A DNA stretch of 64,000 bases from Parvularcula sp964556115 (GTDB lineage: Bacteria; Pseudomonadota; Alphaproteobacteria; Caulobacterales; Parvularculaceae): positions 16,452 to 80,451 of the forward strand of contig CAZKVC010000012.1 of assembly GCA_964556115.1 (NCBI GenBank), read 5' to 3'. Position numbers and translations under genes: made by a program. The first letter of the stretch is position 1; each line of letters begins with the position of its first letter. The notes under the pieces are model-generated. The model had not been told where the DNA came from and searched no databases. It saw only the letters and a list, made by a program, of their open reading frames with translations. Shown here piece by piece: positions 33,415 through 43,725 of the stretch.

Positions 33415-34062
33415 ATGGCAGACGCCCTGACCCTGATCATCGGCAACAGGAACCTGTCGAGCTGGTCGCTGCGGCCCTGGCTGGTGCTGAAGGCGTTCGG
33501 GATCGCGTTCGACGAGGTTCTGGTCCAGCTCGACCGGCCCGAAAGCCGCGAGGCGATCAGGCGGCATTCGCCCTCGGGTCTCGTTCCCTGCCTGAAGCAC
33601 GGAGAGCTGACCGTCTCGGACAGCCTCGCGATCACCGAATATATCGCCGACCTTCACCCTGAACTGGCGATCTGGCCCGAAGACCGCGCGGCCCGGGCCC
33701 GGGCCCGCTCCATGGCGACAGAGATGCATGCGGGCTTTTCGCATCTTCGCAGCACCTGGCCCATGGACATGGTGCATGAGAACAAGGGCCTCTCGGTGCC
33801 GCCCGGCGTGGCGAAGGACCTTGGGCGCATCGAAACCCTCTGGTCCGAGGCGCTGGCGCGCTCGGGCGGGCCCTTCCTCTTCGGGGCGTTCTCGGCGGCG
33901 GATGCGTTCTACGCGCCCGTCGTCTCGCGCATCAGGACCTTCGGCCCGGTGGCGCGCTTCGCTCCGTTCACCCCCTATATGGACACTGTCTGGAACCACT
34001 CCGCCATGGCCGAATGGCGTGCCGGCGCCCACGAAGAAGCGAAGGCGGGCTGGTACGACTGA
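33415..34062 (+). CDS. Glutathione S-transferase
   Basis: A 215-residue cytosolic enzyme. The thioredoxin-like N-terminal domain has the SSWSLRPW catalytic region, GLVPCLKHGELTVSDSLAI with the cis-proline glutathione-binding site, and the all-helical domain follows from ~90. It belongs to the GstA/YfcF-like group that conjugates glutathione to electrophiles. ATG at 33415 has AAAGGAGG upstream; the longer open frame to 33331 lacks one. Monocistronic, convergent with phoH. Substrate unknown. Confidence 0.9.
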   Translation: MADALTLIIGNRNLSSWSLRPWLVLKAFGIAFDEVLVQLDRPESREAIRRHSPSGLVPCLKHGELTVSDSLAITEYIADLHPELAIWPEDRAARARARSMATEMHAGFSHLRSTWPMDMVHENKGLSVPPGVAKDLGRIETLWSEALARSGGPFLFGAFSAADAFYAPVVSRIRTFGPVARFAPFTPYMDTVWNHSAMAEWRAGAHEEAKAGWYD

Positions 34063-34089
34063 CCGCCCGCCTCCTGCCTTTCGGTGCGG

Positions 34090-34860
34090 TCAGATCTTCT
34101 CGACCATCTTGGCCACGAGGGGGTGGCGGACGATGTCGCCGCGGGCGAAGCGGGTGACGCCGATCTCCTCGACCTCCTCGAGCTTGTCCACGATCTCCGC
34201 AAAGCCCGACACGCCGGGAAGGAGGTCGGTCTGCTCAGGATCACCGGTGATCACCATGGTCGAGTGCCAGCCAAGCCTGGTGAGCAGCATCTTGAGCTGC
34301 GCATAGGTGCAGTTCTGGGCTTCATCGATCACCACGAAGGCGTTGTTCAGGGTGCGTCCCCGCATGAAGGCGATGGGGGCGACCTCGATCACCCCTTCGC
34401 TCATCAGTTGCCGCACCTGCTTGGCGCTGAGGCGGTCGGTCAGGACATCGTAGAGGGGCCGCAGGTAAGGCGAAAGCTTCTCCTCCATGTCGCCTGGCAG
34501 GTAGCCGAGGCTCTCTCCCGCTTCGACGGCAGGCCGGGAGAGGACGATCCGGCCGACAGTGCCTGCCTCCAGCGCTTCCACGGCCTTGGCGACCGCGACA
34601 TAGGTCTTGCCGGTGCCCGCCGGGCCGGAGGCGAAGACGACGTTGTGCTCGTCGATTTGCCTGAAGAGCTCGGCCTGGGTCTCGTTCTGGGGTCTGATCG
34701 TCTTGCGAAAGCTCTGGTCTCGCGGCTGGTCGGGCACATCGTCCACCGGGGACCATCCGTCCTCGAAGAGGAGCCTCACATTCTCCGGCATGGCCCGGCG
34801 ATCCTTCCCTCCCTGGGTTCCAGATCGCTTGATCGCTTTTTTTGCAGAACGTCGAGCCAT
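34090..34860 (-). CDS. PhoH-family ATPase
   Basis: A 256-residue P-loop protein. A basic N-terminal tail (~1-25) precedes the PhoH domain, with Walker A GPAGTGKT, the conserved VLSRPAVEAGESLGYLPGD segment, Walker B AFVVIDEAQNC and sensor TGDPEQTDL. PhoH-like proteins are RNA helicase-like ATPases tied to phosphate stress or RNA metabolism. The neighbours ybeZ normally has (ybeY, miaB) are absent, so this is probably a solitary paralogue. ATG at 34860 has AGGGAG upstream. Confidence 0.88.
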   Translation of the reverse strand: MARRSAKKAIKRSGTQGGKDRRAMPENVRLLFEDGWSPVDDVPDQPRDQSFRKTIRPQNETQAELFRQIDEHNVVFASGPAGTGKTYVAVAKAVEALEAGTVGRIVLSRPAVEAGESLGYLPGDMEEKLSPYLRPLYDVLTDRLSAKQVRQLMSEGVIEVAPIAFMRGRTLNNAFVVIDEAQNCTYAQLKMLLTRLGWHSTMVITGDPEQTDLLPGVSGFAEIVDKLEEVEEIGVTRFARGDIVRHPLVAKMVEKI

Positions 34861-35104
34861 GACGCATCTCCCTATGGCGCTGCTGCTGAAGAAAATGGGG
34901 GGTCGGAAAGGGCGGCGTTCGAGACGCTTCGGCCATAAAGGCCGCATCGATGCCGCGCGGCGTTCCTCATACAAGTGGTATTCATGCCTGATTCGCGCGA
35001 CAGTCACGTGTCAGAAATACGTCATCGGCATGAGCGGCCTTTGTCCGCCTGGCAGAGCTGGTTTGCACAGAGCCGGTCTTGCGCTTGCGCCGTGGGCGGG
35101 GAAG

Positions 35105-35713
35105 ATGGGTTCCATGATCACCGAGACCGAACGCTACACCGCCGTTGCCAAGGCCCTGCACTGGATCGTCGCCCTGATGATCATCGTGCAGATCCCTGCC
35201 GGGTTCTTCATGCATAATCTCGAACCTTCGAGCCTCAAATACACGCTTTATCAGCTGCATAAGAGCTCAGGACTCATCATCCTCGCCCTGTCGCTCTTCA
35301 GGCTCGGCTGGCGGCTGACGCACAGGCCCCCGGCGCTGTCGCCGAAGCTGAAGGCCTGGGAGCGGGTCCTGGCGCGGATCACCCATGTGGGCTTTTATGC
35401 GCTCATCATCCTCATTCCGCTGACCGGCTGGCTTCTCGTCTCGGCCTCGACCACCGGCATTCCGACCAAGATCTTCTGGCTCATTCCCGTGCCGCATCTT
35501 CCGGTGCCCCAGGGCGAAGCCGAGGCGGAGTTCTGGGTCGAGATCCACGAGCTTTTCGCCAAGGGGATGATCGGTCTTCTGGCGCTGCATGTGGCAGGCG
35601 CTCTCAAGCACCATTTCAAGGACAAGGACCAGACCTTGCGCCGCATGCTGCCGAAATTCGCAGGCGGGCTTTCCGCGCGCCAGAGCTTCGCTTCGAAGGA
35701 GAAGTCTTCGTGA
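35105..35713 (+). CDS. Cytochrome b561
   Basis: A ~202-residue di-heme membrane protein with four helices. Candidate heme ligands are in helix 1 (AKALHWIVALM), helix 2 (LYQLHKSSGLI), and the last helix (LLALHVAGALKHHF). CybB-type proteins pass electrons from the quinol pool. Start ATG at 35105 or 35114; neither has a strong ribosome site. Its stop overlaps the GTG start of a YceI lipoprotein, a common pairing since YceI proteins bind isoprenoid quinones. Confidence 0.88.
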   Translation: MGSMITETERYTAVAKALHWIVALMIIVQIPAGFFMHNLEPSSLKYTLYQLHKSSGLIILALSLFRLGWRLTHRPPALSPKLKAWERVLARITHVGFYALIILIPLTGWLLVSASTTGIPTKIFWLIPVPHLPVPQGEAEAEFWVEIHELFAKGMIGLLALHVAGALKHHFKDKDQTLRRMLPKFAGGLSARQSFASKEKSS

Positions 35714-36351
35714 GCCCATTCGCGCGTACCCTCCTTGTATCCGCGGTCCTGGTTCTCGCGGCTTGCGGCGGCGAGCCCGAGCCTGCAGCCACGCCGAATG
35801 TGGAGCGGGGCGAAGTCGACCTGACCGTCCCCGAGATGGCCGCGCCCGCAAACTGGGAAATCGACCGCGAGGCCTCCTCTGTACGCTTCCGGGCGAGCCA
35901 GAACGATCGCAGCTTCGAGGGTGGTTTTGGCCGCTGGAACGCAGGCATCCTGCTCAATCCGGAAGATCCGTCTGCGGAGGGCGAGATCGAGGCGGTGATC
36001 GACCTCGCCAGCGCCGATGCAGGGACTTCCGAGCGCAACGACGCGCTTCCCGGCCAGGACTGGTTCGATACGGCGCGCCACCCGGTCGCGATCTTCAAGT
36101 CGAACGATATCGAGGCCATCGGCGACGGTGCCTATGCGGCTGAAGGCACACTGACCATCAAGGGTATCACCCGCGAGGTGTCGATGCCCTTCCAGCTCGA
36201 CATCGACGAAGAGGGACGGGCGGTGGCGGACGGCTCGGTGATCCTCGACCGTTCGCAATTCGGTGTCGGCGCGGGCGACTTCGCCGAGGGCAACTGGATC
36301 GGTCTCGAAGTCGAAGTTCTTCTTCATATCGAAGCGGAGCCGGGCCGATGA
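35710..36351 (+). CDS. YceI-family lipoprotein
   Basis: A 213-residue periplasmic lipoprotein. Lipobox LAAC gives Cys19 as the lipid site. The remainder is a YceI beta-barrel with WEIDREASSVRFRA at its start and ITREVSMPFQLDI and GVGAGDFAEGNWIGLEVEV at the end. YceI-like barrels hold a polyisoprenoid or ubiquinone tail. GTG start overlapping the cytochrome b561 stop, and a 4-base overlap with the next gene, place it in the middle of a three-gene operon. Confidence 0.9.
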   Translation: MSPFARTLLVSAVLVLAACGGEPEPAATPNVERGEVDLTVPEMAAPANWEIDREASSVRFRASQNDRSFEGGFGRWNAGILLNPEDPSAEGEIEAVIDLASADAGTSERNDALPGQDWFDTARHPVAIFKSNDIEAIGDGAYAAEGTLTIKGITREVSMPFQLDIDEEGRAVADGSVILDRSQFGVGAGDFAEGNWIGLEVEVLLHIEAEPGR

Positions 36352-37037
36352 GCGGAGTGAAGCTTGAAACCCTGACCTCTTCCGAAGCGATTGAGCGCTT
36401 CGCTGGGGAGCGCCGTCTTCGCCTCCCTTCGATCCTCGAAGAGGAGACATGCCGAAATTGGGCGGAAGCGCTCCGCGATCGCCGCGACTGGGCGCTCGCG
36501 ATGAGCCTTGGCGGGCAGCAGGCCCGGATCGGACAGGACCGCTGGAACGCAACAGCGCCCGAGGAGCGGCGCGACCTCCTTCGCCAGCTCCATGGCGAGG
36601 CTGCGGATGGGCGGGGATTTCTTTATGAGACGATCCCGCTCGAGACATTCCGCGCCGGCCCGCTGGCAGGGATCCGGGAAGAGCTGGAGGCGGAAGACGT
36701 CCTCTCGGCAATCAGTGAGCTGACGGGTGAGCGGGTGACAGGCGTCAGCGCGCAGGCGACCCGCTACCGCCCCGGCCATTACCTGACCCGCCACCGCGAC
36801 GATCCCGAAGGGGAGAGCCGGCGTTTCGCCTATGTCCTGTCACTGACGGGAAACTGGCACCCTGACTGGGGCGGCCTTCTTCAGTTCTTCGAAACCGACG
36901 GCACGCCGCGCGATGCATGGCCGCCGGGCTTCGGCAGCCTGGCGCTGTTCGACGTGCGTGAGATCCACAGCGTCACCTATGTGACGCCCTGGGCCCGTGC
37001 GCCGCGCCTTTCCGTCACCGGATGGTTTTCGGCCTAG
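36348..37037 (+). CDS. 2OG-Fe(II) oxygenase, prolyl-hydroxylase-like
   Basis: A 229-residue oxygenase. The C-terminal half carries the iron triad His149-x-Asp151 (LTRHRDDPEG) and His207 (REIHSVTYV), with Arg220 for 2-oxoglutarate; GNWHPDWGGLLQFF is the typical strand around the core. It resembles the P4Hc group that hydroxylates protein or peptide prolines. The ~100-residue N-terminal helical part is not assigned. It starts with ATGA overlap to yceI. Its stop codon shares the four bases CTAG with the stop of the convergent DUF1330 gene. Confidence 0.83.
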   Translation: MSGVKLETLTSSEAIERFAGERRLRLPSILEEETCRNWAEALRDRRDWALAMSLGGQQARIGQDRWNATAPEERRDLLRQLHGEAADGRGFLYETIPLETFRAGPLAGIREELEAEDVLSAISELTGERVTGVSAQATRYRPGHYLTRHRDDPEGESRRFAYVLSLTGNWHPDWGGLLQFFETDGTPRDAWPPGFGSLALFDVREIHSVTYVTPWARAPRLSVTGWFSA

Positions 37038-37450
37038 CCGAAGAGGCTGGAGTTCTCGCTCGCTTCGAAGCAGAAGAGGCGCGAGGTTTCGACAGCCGCC
37101 TGGCGGTGGAAGACGATCGCCTGGTAGCCTTCGTCCTTCACCATGCTGAGGAATGCGTCCTTCGACGGGTAGGCGGCGATGAAGCCGAGGTCCCAGCTTT
37201 CGTCCATCGGGCCGATCACGGCCGCCCTGGGCAGGCCGCGCCAGATGATGCTGCCGCCGACCTTCTGGAAAAAGGGCGCCGACGCCTTGCCGTAGGCCTT
37301 GTAAGCCTCCGCCCCGCTTGCCTCGCGGCCGTCCTCGTAAGCCGCCTTCTCGCGCAGCTTGATCAGGTTCAGCATATGCACCGCTCCCTCGATCGGCATC
37401 GAGGCGAAGGCTTTGAACTGCTCGCGTTCGGGATCGATATAGGCTGTCAT
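37034..37450 (-). CDS. DUF1330 protein
   Basis: A 138-residue soluble protein with the ferredoxin-like dimeric alpha/beta-barrel pattern of DUF1330 (MLNLIKLREKAAY, AYKAYGKASAPFFQKVGG, DLGFIAAYPSKDAFLSMV). Biological role unknown. Stop overlaps the convergent oxygenase by CTAG. It lies four bases downstream of the alpha/beta-hydrolase gene and is probably cotranscribed with it. Confidence 0.82.
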   Translation of the reverse strand: MTAYIDPEREQFKAFASMPIEGAVHMLNLIKLREKAAYEDGREASGAEAYKAYGKASAPFFQKVGGSIIWRGLPRAAVIGPMDESWDLGFIAAYPSKDAFLSMVKDEGYQAIVFHRQAAVETSRLFCFEASENSSLFG

Positions 37451-37454
37451 CGGA

Positions 37455-38123
37455 TCAATCCTCGAAAAGGTGGCCTTCGGGCGGTTCTTCGAGGCGCCGG
37501 TCGAGATAGGCGGCGGCCTGTTCCATCAGCGCTTCCTGGTGCTGGCTGAAGAAGTGGTCCGCCCCGGGAATGGTCTGGAACTCGATCCGCCGCCCCTTCT
37601 GGGTGCGGGTCTTGGCCATCACGTCCCGGGTAAGCTGCGGCGGGCAGATCTTGTCGTCCTCGCCATGGAGCACAACGCCCGAGGAGGGGCAGGGGGCGAG
37701 AAAACTGAAATCGAAGAGGTTCGCTGCCGCAGAGACCGAGATGAAGCCGACGATTTCGGGCCGCCGCATGAGGAGCTGCATGCCCACATATGCGCCGAAG
37801 CTGAAACCGCCGACCCACGCGAAAGGCGCGCCGGGGTTCAGCTGCTGCAGGTAGTCCAGCGCGGTCGCCGCATCGGACAGCTCGCCCTGGCCCTGGTCGT
37901 ACTCACCCTCGGACTTGCCCACGCCGCGGAAGTTGAAACGCATCACCGAAAAGCCGCGCCGGGCGAACATGTGATACATCTCATAGGTGATCTTGTCGTT
38001 CATCGTCCCGCCGAACTGCGGGTGCGGATGAAGGATCAGGGCGATCGGAGCGCCATCTTCGCGGGCCTTGCGGTAATGCCCTTCGATCCGGCCTTCGGGG
38101 CCAGGAAAAATCACTTCGGCCAT
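37455..38123 (-). CDS. Alpha/beta hydrolase (COG2945-type)
   Basis: A 222-residue cytosolic hydrolase. The first strand and oxyanion region are ILHPHPQFGGTMNDK, a hallmark of this group, then FNFRGVGKSEGEYDQGQGE, nucleophile elbow GGFSFGAY with Ser108, acid in HGEDDKICPP and His in IPGADHFF. Substrate unknown; family members are annotated as esterases or dienelactone-hydrolase-like proteins. ATG at 38123 with AAGAGAG upstream. Divergent from the iscR-suf operon. Confidence 0.87.
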   Translation of the reverse strand: MAEVIFPGPEGRIEGHYRKAREDGAPIALILHPHPQFGGTMNDKITYEMYHMFARRGFSVMRFNFRGVGKSEGEYDQGQGELSDAATALDYLQQLNPGAPFAWVGGFSFGAYVGMQLLMRRPEIVGFISVSAAANLFDFSFLAPCPSSGVVLHGEDDKICPPQLTRDVMAKTRTQKGRRIEFQTIPGADHFFSQHQEALMEQAAAYLDRRLEEPPEGHLFED

Positions 38124-38170
38124 CGGCTCTCTTACATGCTGCGGTGCGGCGACGTGGCCGCATTTCAAAG

Positions 38171-38187
38171 TTGACCCGGCAGGTCGG
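38171..38187. promoter_or_regulatory. Inverted repeat and -35-like element before iscR
   Basis: TTGACC-N5-GGTCGG: arms GACC (38173-38176) and GGTC (38182-38185). TTGACC could also serve as a -35 hexamer. It lies 85 bp before the IscR-like gene in the only promoter region of the suf operon, so autoregulation by that protein through this site is plausible. Confidence 0.4.
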
Positions 38188-38271
38188 AAATCCTAGCTGA
38201 AAGGTCGGGAACGGGGCCATTACCACAGACGGCCCTCTTGTCCACATGAGGTCTCAGGGAGGGAACCAGGC

Positions 38272-38700
38272 GTGAAGCTGGCAGCGAAAGCGAGGATGGC
38301 GGTGACCGGGATGGCCGATATGGCCGCTTTTGGGAACGGAGCGCCCGTGCCGCTGAGCGCCGTTGCGGAGCGTCAGCGGCTTTCCCTGGCCTTTCTCGAA
38401 CAGATCTTCGGCAAGCTGCGCCGCGCGGGGCTGGTGGAAAGCCGCCGGGGTGCCCAGGGGGGCTATGTCCTGGCCAAGGAGCCAGGGGCGATCACCCTCG
38501 CGGCGATCGTCACCGCCGTCGAAGAGGAGGTGCGCTCCACAGCCTGCCAGCCGGGCGGAGCGCTTGGCTGCACCGGAACCTCGGCCCGCTGCCTCACCCA
38601 CAGGCTCTGGGCCGATCTCGACGACCATATCGAAAGCTGGCTGCACCAGAAGACCCTGGCCGATGTCCAGGCGATCGCCGGCGAGGTGGCTCATGCCTGA
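38272..38700 (+). CDS. iscR: Rrf2-family Fe-S regulator (IscR-like)
   Basis: A 142-residue winged-helix regulator. The recognition region is VPLSAVAERQRLSLAFLEQIF and the wing ESRRGAQGGYVL. Three cysteines at 92, 100 and 107 with His110 match the [2Fe-2S] ligands of IscR (Cys92, Cys98, Cys104, His107) but with wider spacing. As first gene of the suf operon it should sense cluster demand and repress the operon when clusters are plentiful. GTG start; the stop overlaps the next gene. Confidence 0.9.
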   Translation: MKLAAKARMAVTGMADMAAFGNGAPVPLSAVAERQRLSLAFLEQIFGKLRRAGLVESRRGAQGGYVLAKEPGAITLAAIVTAVEEEVRSTACQPGGALGCTGTSARCLTHRLWADLDDHIESWLHQKTLADVQAIAGEVAHA

Positions 38701-39828
38701 CCGCCTCTATCTCGACCATAACGCGACCTCGCCCCTGCGGCCCGAATGCCGCGATGCGATGCTCGAAGCGATGGATGCGCCGCGCAACGCCTCTTCGGTC
38801 CATGCCGAAGGGCGCGCTGCCAAGCAGATCGTGGAGGCTGCCCGCAGACGCCTCGCTGATGCTGTCGGCTGCCCACCCACGAGCGTTGTTTTCACGAGCG
38901 GCGGCACCGAGGCCGACCACACCGGCATTCTCGGGCTCGCCCGGGGCGGGCCGAAAGTGCGCAGGCTTTTCCTTTCCGCGACCGAGCATGCGGCGGTCCC
39001 GGCTGCGGCGGCGCAGTCCGGCCTGCCCACCGAGACCGTTCCGGTCCTTGATGACGGCACCCTCGACCTTGCATGGCTCGACAAGCGCCTCTCTGGCTAT
39101 GATGCCGAGGCGGAGGGGCCGTTCCTTCTCTGCGTCATGCTCGCCAACAATGAGACCGGGGTTCTCAATCCCGTCCGGGAAGCGGCGCAGATCGCCCGCC
39201 GGGCAGGGGGCTACACCCTGGTCGATGGGGTGCAGGCCGTCTTCAAGCTGCCGCTCGATTTCTCGACCCTGGGGGCGGACATGCTTGCCCTCTCGGCGCA
39301 TAAGGCCGGTGGCCCTGCCGGCGTCGGCGCCCTGGTCGTCACGCCCGGTATCGGTTTCGAGCCGCTTCTCGGCGGCGGCGGGCAGGAAGAGAACCGTCGC
39401 GCAGGGACACACAACGTCCCCGCCATCGCAGGTTTCGGGAGGCTGGCTGAGGCAGTCAGCCTGTCCGACTATCAAGCGCTGGCAGAGATCCGTGACCGGA
39501 TCGAAGCGGGCCTGCCCCAAGGCGTTACCGTTCACGGACAGTCCGCGCCGCGCCTGCCGAACACCATCTGCTTCACCGCGCCGGGCTTCAAATCCGAAAC
39601 CCAGGTCATGGCCATGGACCTTAGCGGCATTGCCGTCAGCGCGGGCTCGGCCTGCAGCTCGGGCAAGGTGAAGCGCTCCGGCGTCCTCACCGCCATGGGG
39701 GTCGCGGAAGACGAAGCGGCGGCCTCCCTCCGCATCTCCCTCGGCTGGGACACACCGCCCGATGCAGCGGAACGTTTCCTGACAGCCTGGACTTCTGAAT
39801 TCCAACGCATCTCTTCGAGAGCAGCATA

Positions 39829-39829
<1 letters not shown>
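38693..39829 (+). CDS. Cysteine desulfurase, class I (IscS/NifS-like)
   Basis: A 378-residue PLP enzyme that takes sulfur from cysteine as an enzyme persulfide. PLP lysine is Lys204 in ALSAHKAGGP; the catalytic Cys321 sits in the SAGSACSSG loop, the long mobile loop type of class I enzymes. The His of TEHAAV and the NETG motif are present. It is the first of two desulfurases in the operon; the second is SufS. Overlaps iscR by eight bases and sufB by one. Which one feeds SufBCD cannot be told from sequence. Confidence 0.92.
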
Positions 39830-41354
<1,525 letters not shown>

Positions 41355-41355
<1 letters not shown>

Positions 41356-42104
41356 TGCTTTCGATCAATAACCTCACCGTCACTCTCGGCGGCAACGCCA
41401 TCCTCAACGGTCTCACCCTCGACGTTCCAGCAGGAGAGGTCCATGCGATCATGGGGCCGAACGGCTCGGGCAAGTCGACGCTCTCCTACACCGTAGCGGG
41501 GCGCGACGGGTACGAACCTTCCGCAGGCGACGTCACGCTGGAGGGCGAGAGCCTTCTCGACATGTCCCCTGACGAGCGTGCGGCGAAGGGGGTGTTCCTC
41601 TCCTTCCAGTCCCCGCCCGCGATCCCGGGCGTGGCGACCATGAACTTCCTCCGCACCGCCCTCAACGCCCAGCGCCGCGCGCGGGATGAGGAGGAGATGT
41701 CTTCGGCAGAGTTCCTCAAGGTCTTCCGCGAGCATGCCAAGACCGTCGGCCTCAGCCCTGAAAAGCTCAAGCGCCCCTTCAACGACGGCTATTCCGGCGG
41801 TGAGAAGAAGCGCATGGAAATGCTGCAGATGGCGCTCTTCGAGCCGCGGTTCTGCATCATGGACGAGACCGACAGCGGCCTCGACATCGACGCCCTCAAG
41901 ATGGTGGGCGAGGTGGTGAACAGCCTTCGCGGACCGGAACGGGGCTTCCTCGTCATCACCCACTACCAGCGCCTCCTCGACTATGTGAAGCCCGACCGTA
42001 TCCACGTCCTCGCCGGCGGCCGGATCGTTCATTCGGGCGGCCCGGAACTGGCCAAGGAACTCGAAGAGTCCGGCTACGAACAATTCGCTTCGGAGGCCGC
42101 ATAG
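41355..42104 (+). CDS. sufC: Fe-S assembly ATPase SufC
   Basis: A 249-residue ABC-type ATPase, soluble partner of SufB and SufD. Walker A GPNGSGKSTL, the SufC-specific FLSFQSPPAIPGVATMNF segment, signature YSGGEKKRMEM, Walker B FCIMDETDSGLD and His switch VITHYQRLL. ATP-driven dimerisation reshapes SufB-SufD so that the cluster can form. Begins on the last base of the sufB stop and shares a base with sufD. Confidence 0.97.
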
Positions 42105-43360
42105 TGGTCGGCCCCCCCGTACCCCTGACCGCCTTCGAGGACAGGCTCCTCGCCGAGATGCCGGACGCGAACCTTGCCGAGCTTCTTCGCTCGCGCGGGC
42201 TTCCGGGTCGGCGGACGGAGACCTGGAAATGGTCCGACCTCAGAGGCGCGCTCCGCGAGGCGCGTGAACCCTCCGGCCCGCTCGCCGGGTTCGATCCTGA
42301 ATGCCCCGTCCCCACGGATGGCGCGACCGTCCTCCGTATCAAGAACGGCATTCCCTCCGCGCCACCCGGTGTCGAGCCGAAGCCGATCGTGGAGCGAGGC
42401 GAGAAGGTTGGCGTGACCTATGTGGTCGAGGACGGCCTCGTGGTCAGCCATTACGAGCAGGGCCGCGCCCTCGATGAAACGGTCGGCGCAGGGGATGAGC
42501 TCGCCGCCATCGCGGCGCTGCGCCCGCTGGTCAGCATATCCGTCCTGCCGGGCTTCAGCCACCGCATCGTCCTGCGCCGTATTTCGGACGGCGCGGGCCG
42601 GCATGGCGACAATGTCTTCGTCACGGTCGGTGAAGGCGCAAGAGCCGCCCTGATCGAGACCCACGAGATCCGCGGCGGCCCTTTCATCAATGCACGGACG
42701 GAAATCGAGATCGACGCCGGCGGGCGGCTCGACCGGACGGTCGTCCAGCCCGCGGCGAGCGAAGCCGTTCTGGTCCACAGCTCCGACATCCGCCTCGATG
42801 AGGAGGACGGCGAGAAAAGAGCCGAACTCGGGCAGATGACCCTGTCGCTTGGCGCGAAACTGGCGCGTCACCAGACCCGGGTGACCCAGCTCGGCGCAGG
42901 CGATGCGCGTATCGACGGGCTTTATCGCCTCTCCGGCCAGCAGCATGCGGATATCACTACCCACGTGACCTTCGAGGGGGAGGGCGGAGTAACCCGTCAG
43001 CTGGTCAAGGGGATCGGCGAAGACCGCGCGCGGGGCGTCTTCCAGGGCAAGTTCCTGGTCCAGCGCGGCGCGCAGCATACGGATGCCCAGATGGCGCACC
43101 ACGCGCTCCTCCTTTCAAAAGGCGCGCAGATCAACGCCAAGCCCGAGCTTGAGATCTACGCGGACGATGTCGAATGCGCCCACGGCAATACCGCGGGTGC
43201 TCTTGATACGGACGCCCTCTTCTACATGCGCCAGCGCGGCGTGCCGGAAGAGGAGGCGCGGGCTCTTCTGATCGACGCCTTCGCCGGTGAGGTGCTGGAC
43301 CGCGTTGAGGATGAGGGGCTGCGCGGGGTCCTCGCCTGCCTGCTGGAGGACCAGTCGTGA
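42104..43360 (+). CDS. sufD: Fe-S assembly protein SufD
   Basis: A 418-residue paralogue of SufB forming the SufBC2D complex. The N-terminal GRRTETWKWSDLR segment and the C-terminal VECAHGNTAGALDTDALFYMRQRG block are diagnostic; the latter includes the His and Cys region at the SufB-SufD interface. GTG start on the last base of sufC. Overlaps the next gene by four bases. Confidence 0.95.
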   Translation: MVGPPVPLTAFEDRLLAEMPDANLAELLRSRGLPGRRTETWKWSDLRGALREAREPSGPLAGFDPECPVPTDGATVLRIKNGIPSAPPGVEPKPIVERGEKVGVTYVVEDGLVVSHYEQGRALDETVGAGDELAAIAALRPLVSISVLPGFSHRIVLRRISDGAGRHGDNVFVTVGEGARAALIETHEIRGGPFINARTEIEIDAGGRLDRTVVQPAASEAVLVHSSDIRLDEEDGEKRAELGQMTLSLGAKLARHQTRVTQLGAGDARIDGLYRLSGQQHADITTHVTFEGEGGVTRQLVKGIGEDRARGVFQGKFLVQRGAQHTDAQMAHHALLLSKGAQINAKPELEIYADDVECAHGNTAGALDTDALFYMRQRGVPEEEARALLIDAFAGEVLDRVEDEGLRGVLACLLEDQS

Positions 43361-43725
43361 TCGCAGCCCTCCTGTCCCTCGCCGCTCTCGCCGCCGCCCA
43401 GACGGGCGAGCACGAGAACAGCCACCGCGGCATCTACCACGCTGCCGCGGAGATGAGCGTCTTCGTGCCCTGCGGCACCGATGAGCGGTGGTGGGCGACT
43501 TCCTATTCTCAGGGGGCTAACGAGTGGTTCGTCAGTAACGAGAGCTATCCGATCTATATGGAGATCGCAGGCAAGCTGGTCGACCGCAAGCGTCCGAAGG
43601 TGAAGACGTCCGGCCGCTACTACAAGGAGGTCTTCGTCTACCGGGTGCTCGAAACGGCAGAGGCCGGACAGCCTGCCTACGAAGCTTGCCGCCGGGGCGA
43701 ACTGCCTGAAGGGGAGGCCGAATGA
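43357..43725 (+). CDS. Small secreted protein of unknown function inside the suf operon
   Basis: A 122-residue protein with a signal sequence (residues 1-15, LLSLAALAAAQ) and a mature domain of ~105 residues, with two cysteines (in VFVPCGTDERWW and YEACRRGE) that could form a disulfide in the periplasm. The segment GIYHAAAEMSVFVPCGTDERWW faintly recalls NlpE-like small envelope domains, but this is not a firm match. GTG start. It overlaps sufD by four bases and sufS by four bases, so it is translated with the cluster-assembly genes although its product leaves the cytosol. Confidence 0.75.
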   Translation: MIAALLSLAALAAAQTGEHENSHRGIYHAAAEMSVFVPCGTDERWWATSYSQGANEWFVSNESYPIYMEIAGKLVDRKRPKVKTSGRYYKEVFVYRVLETAEAGQPAYEACRRGELPEGEAE

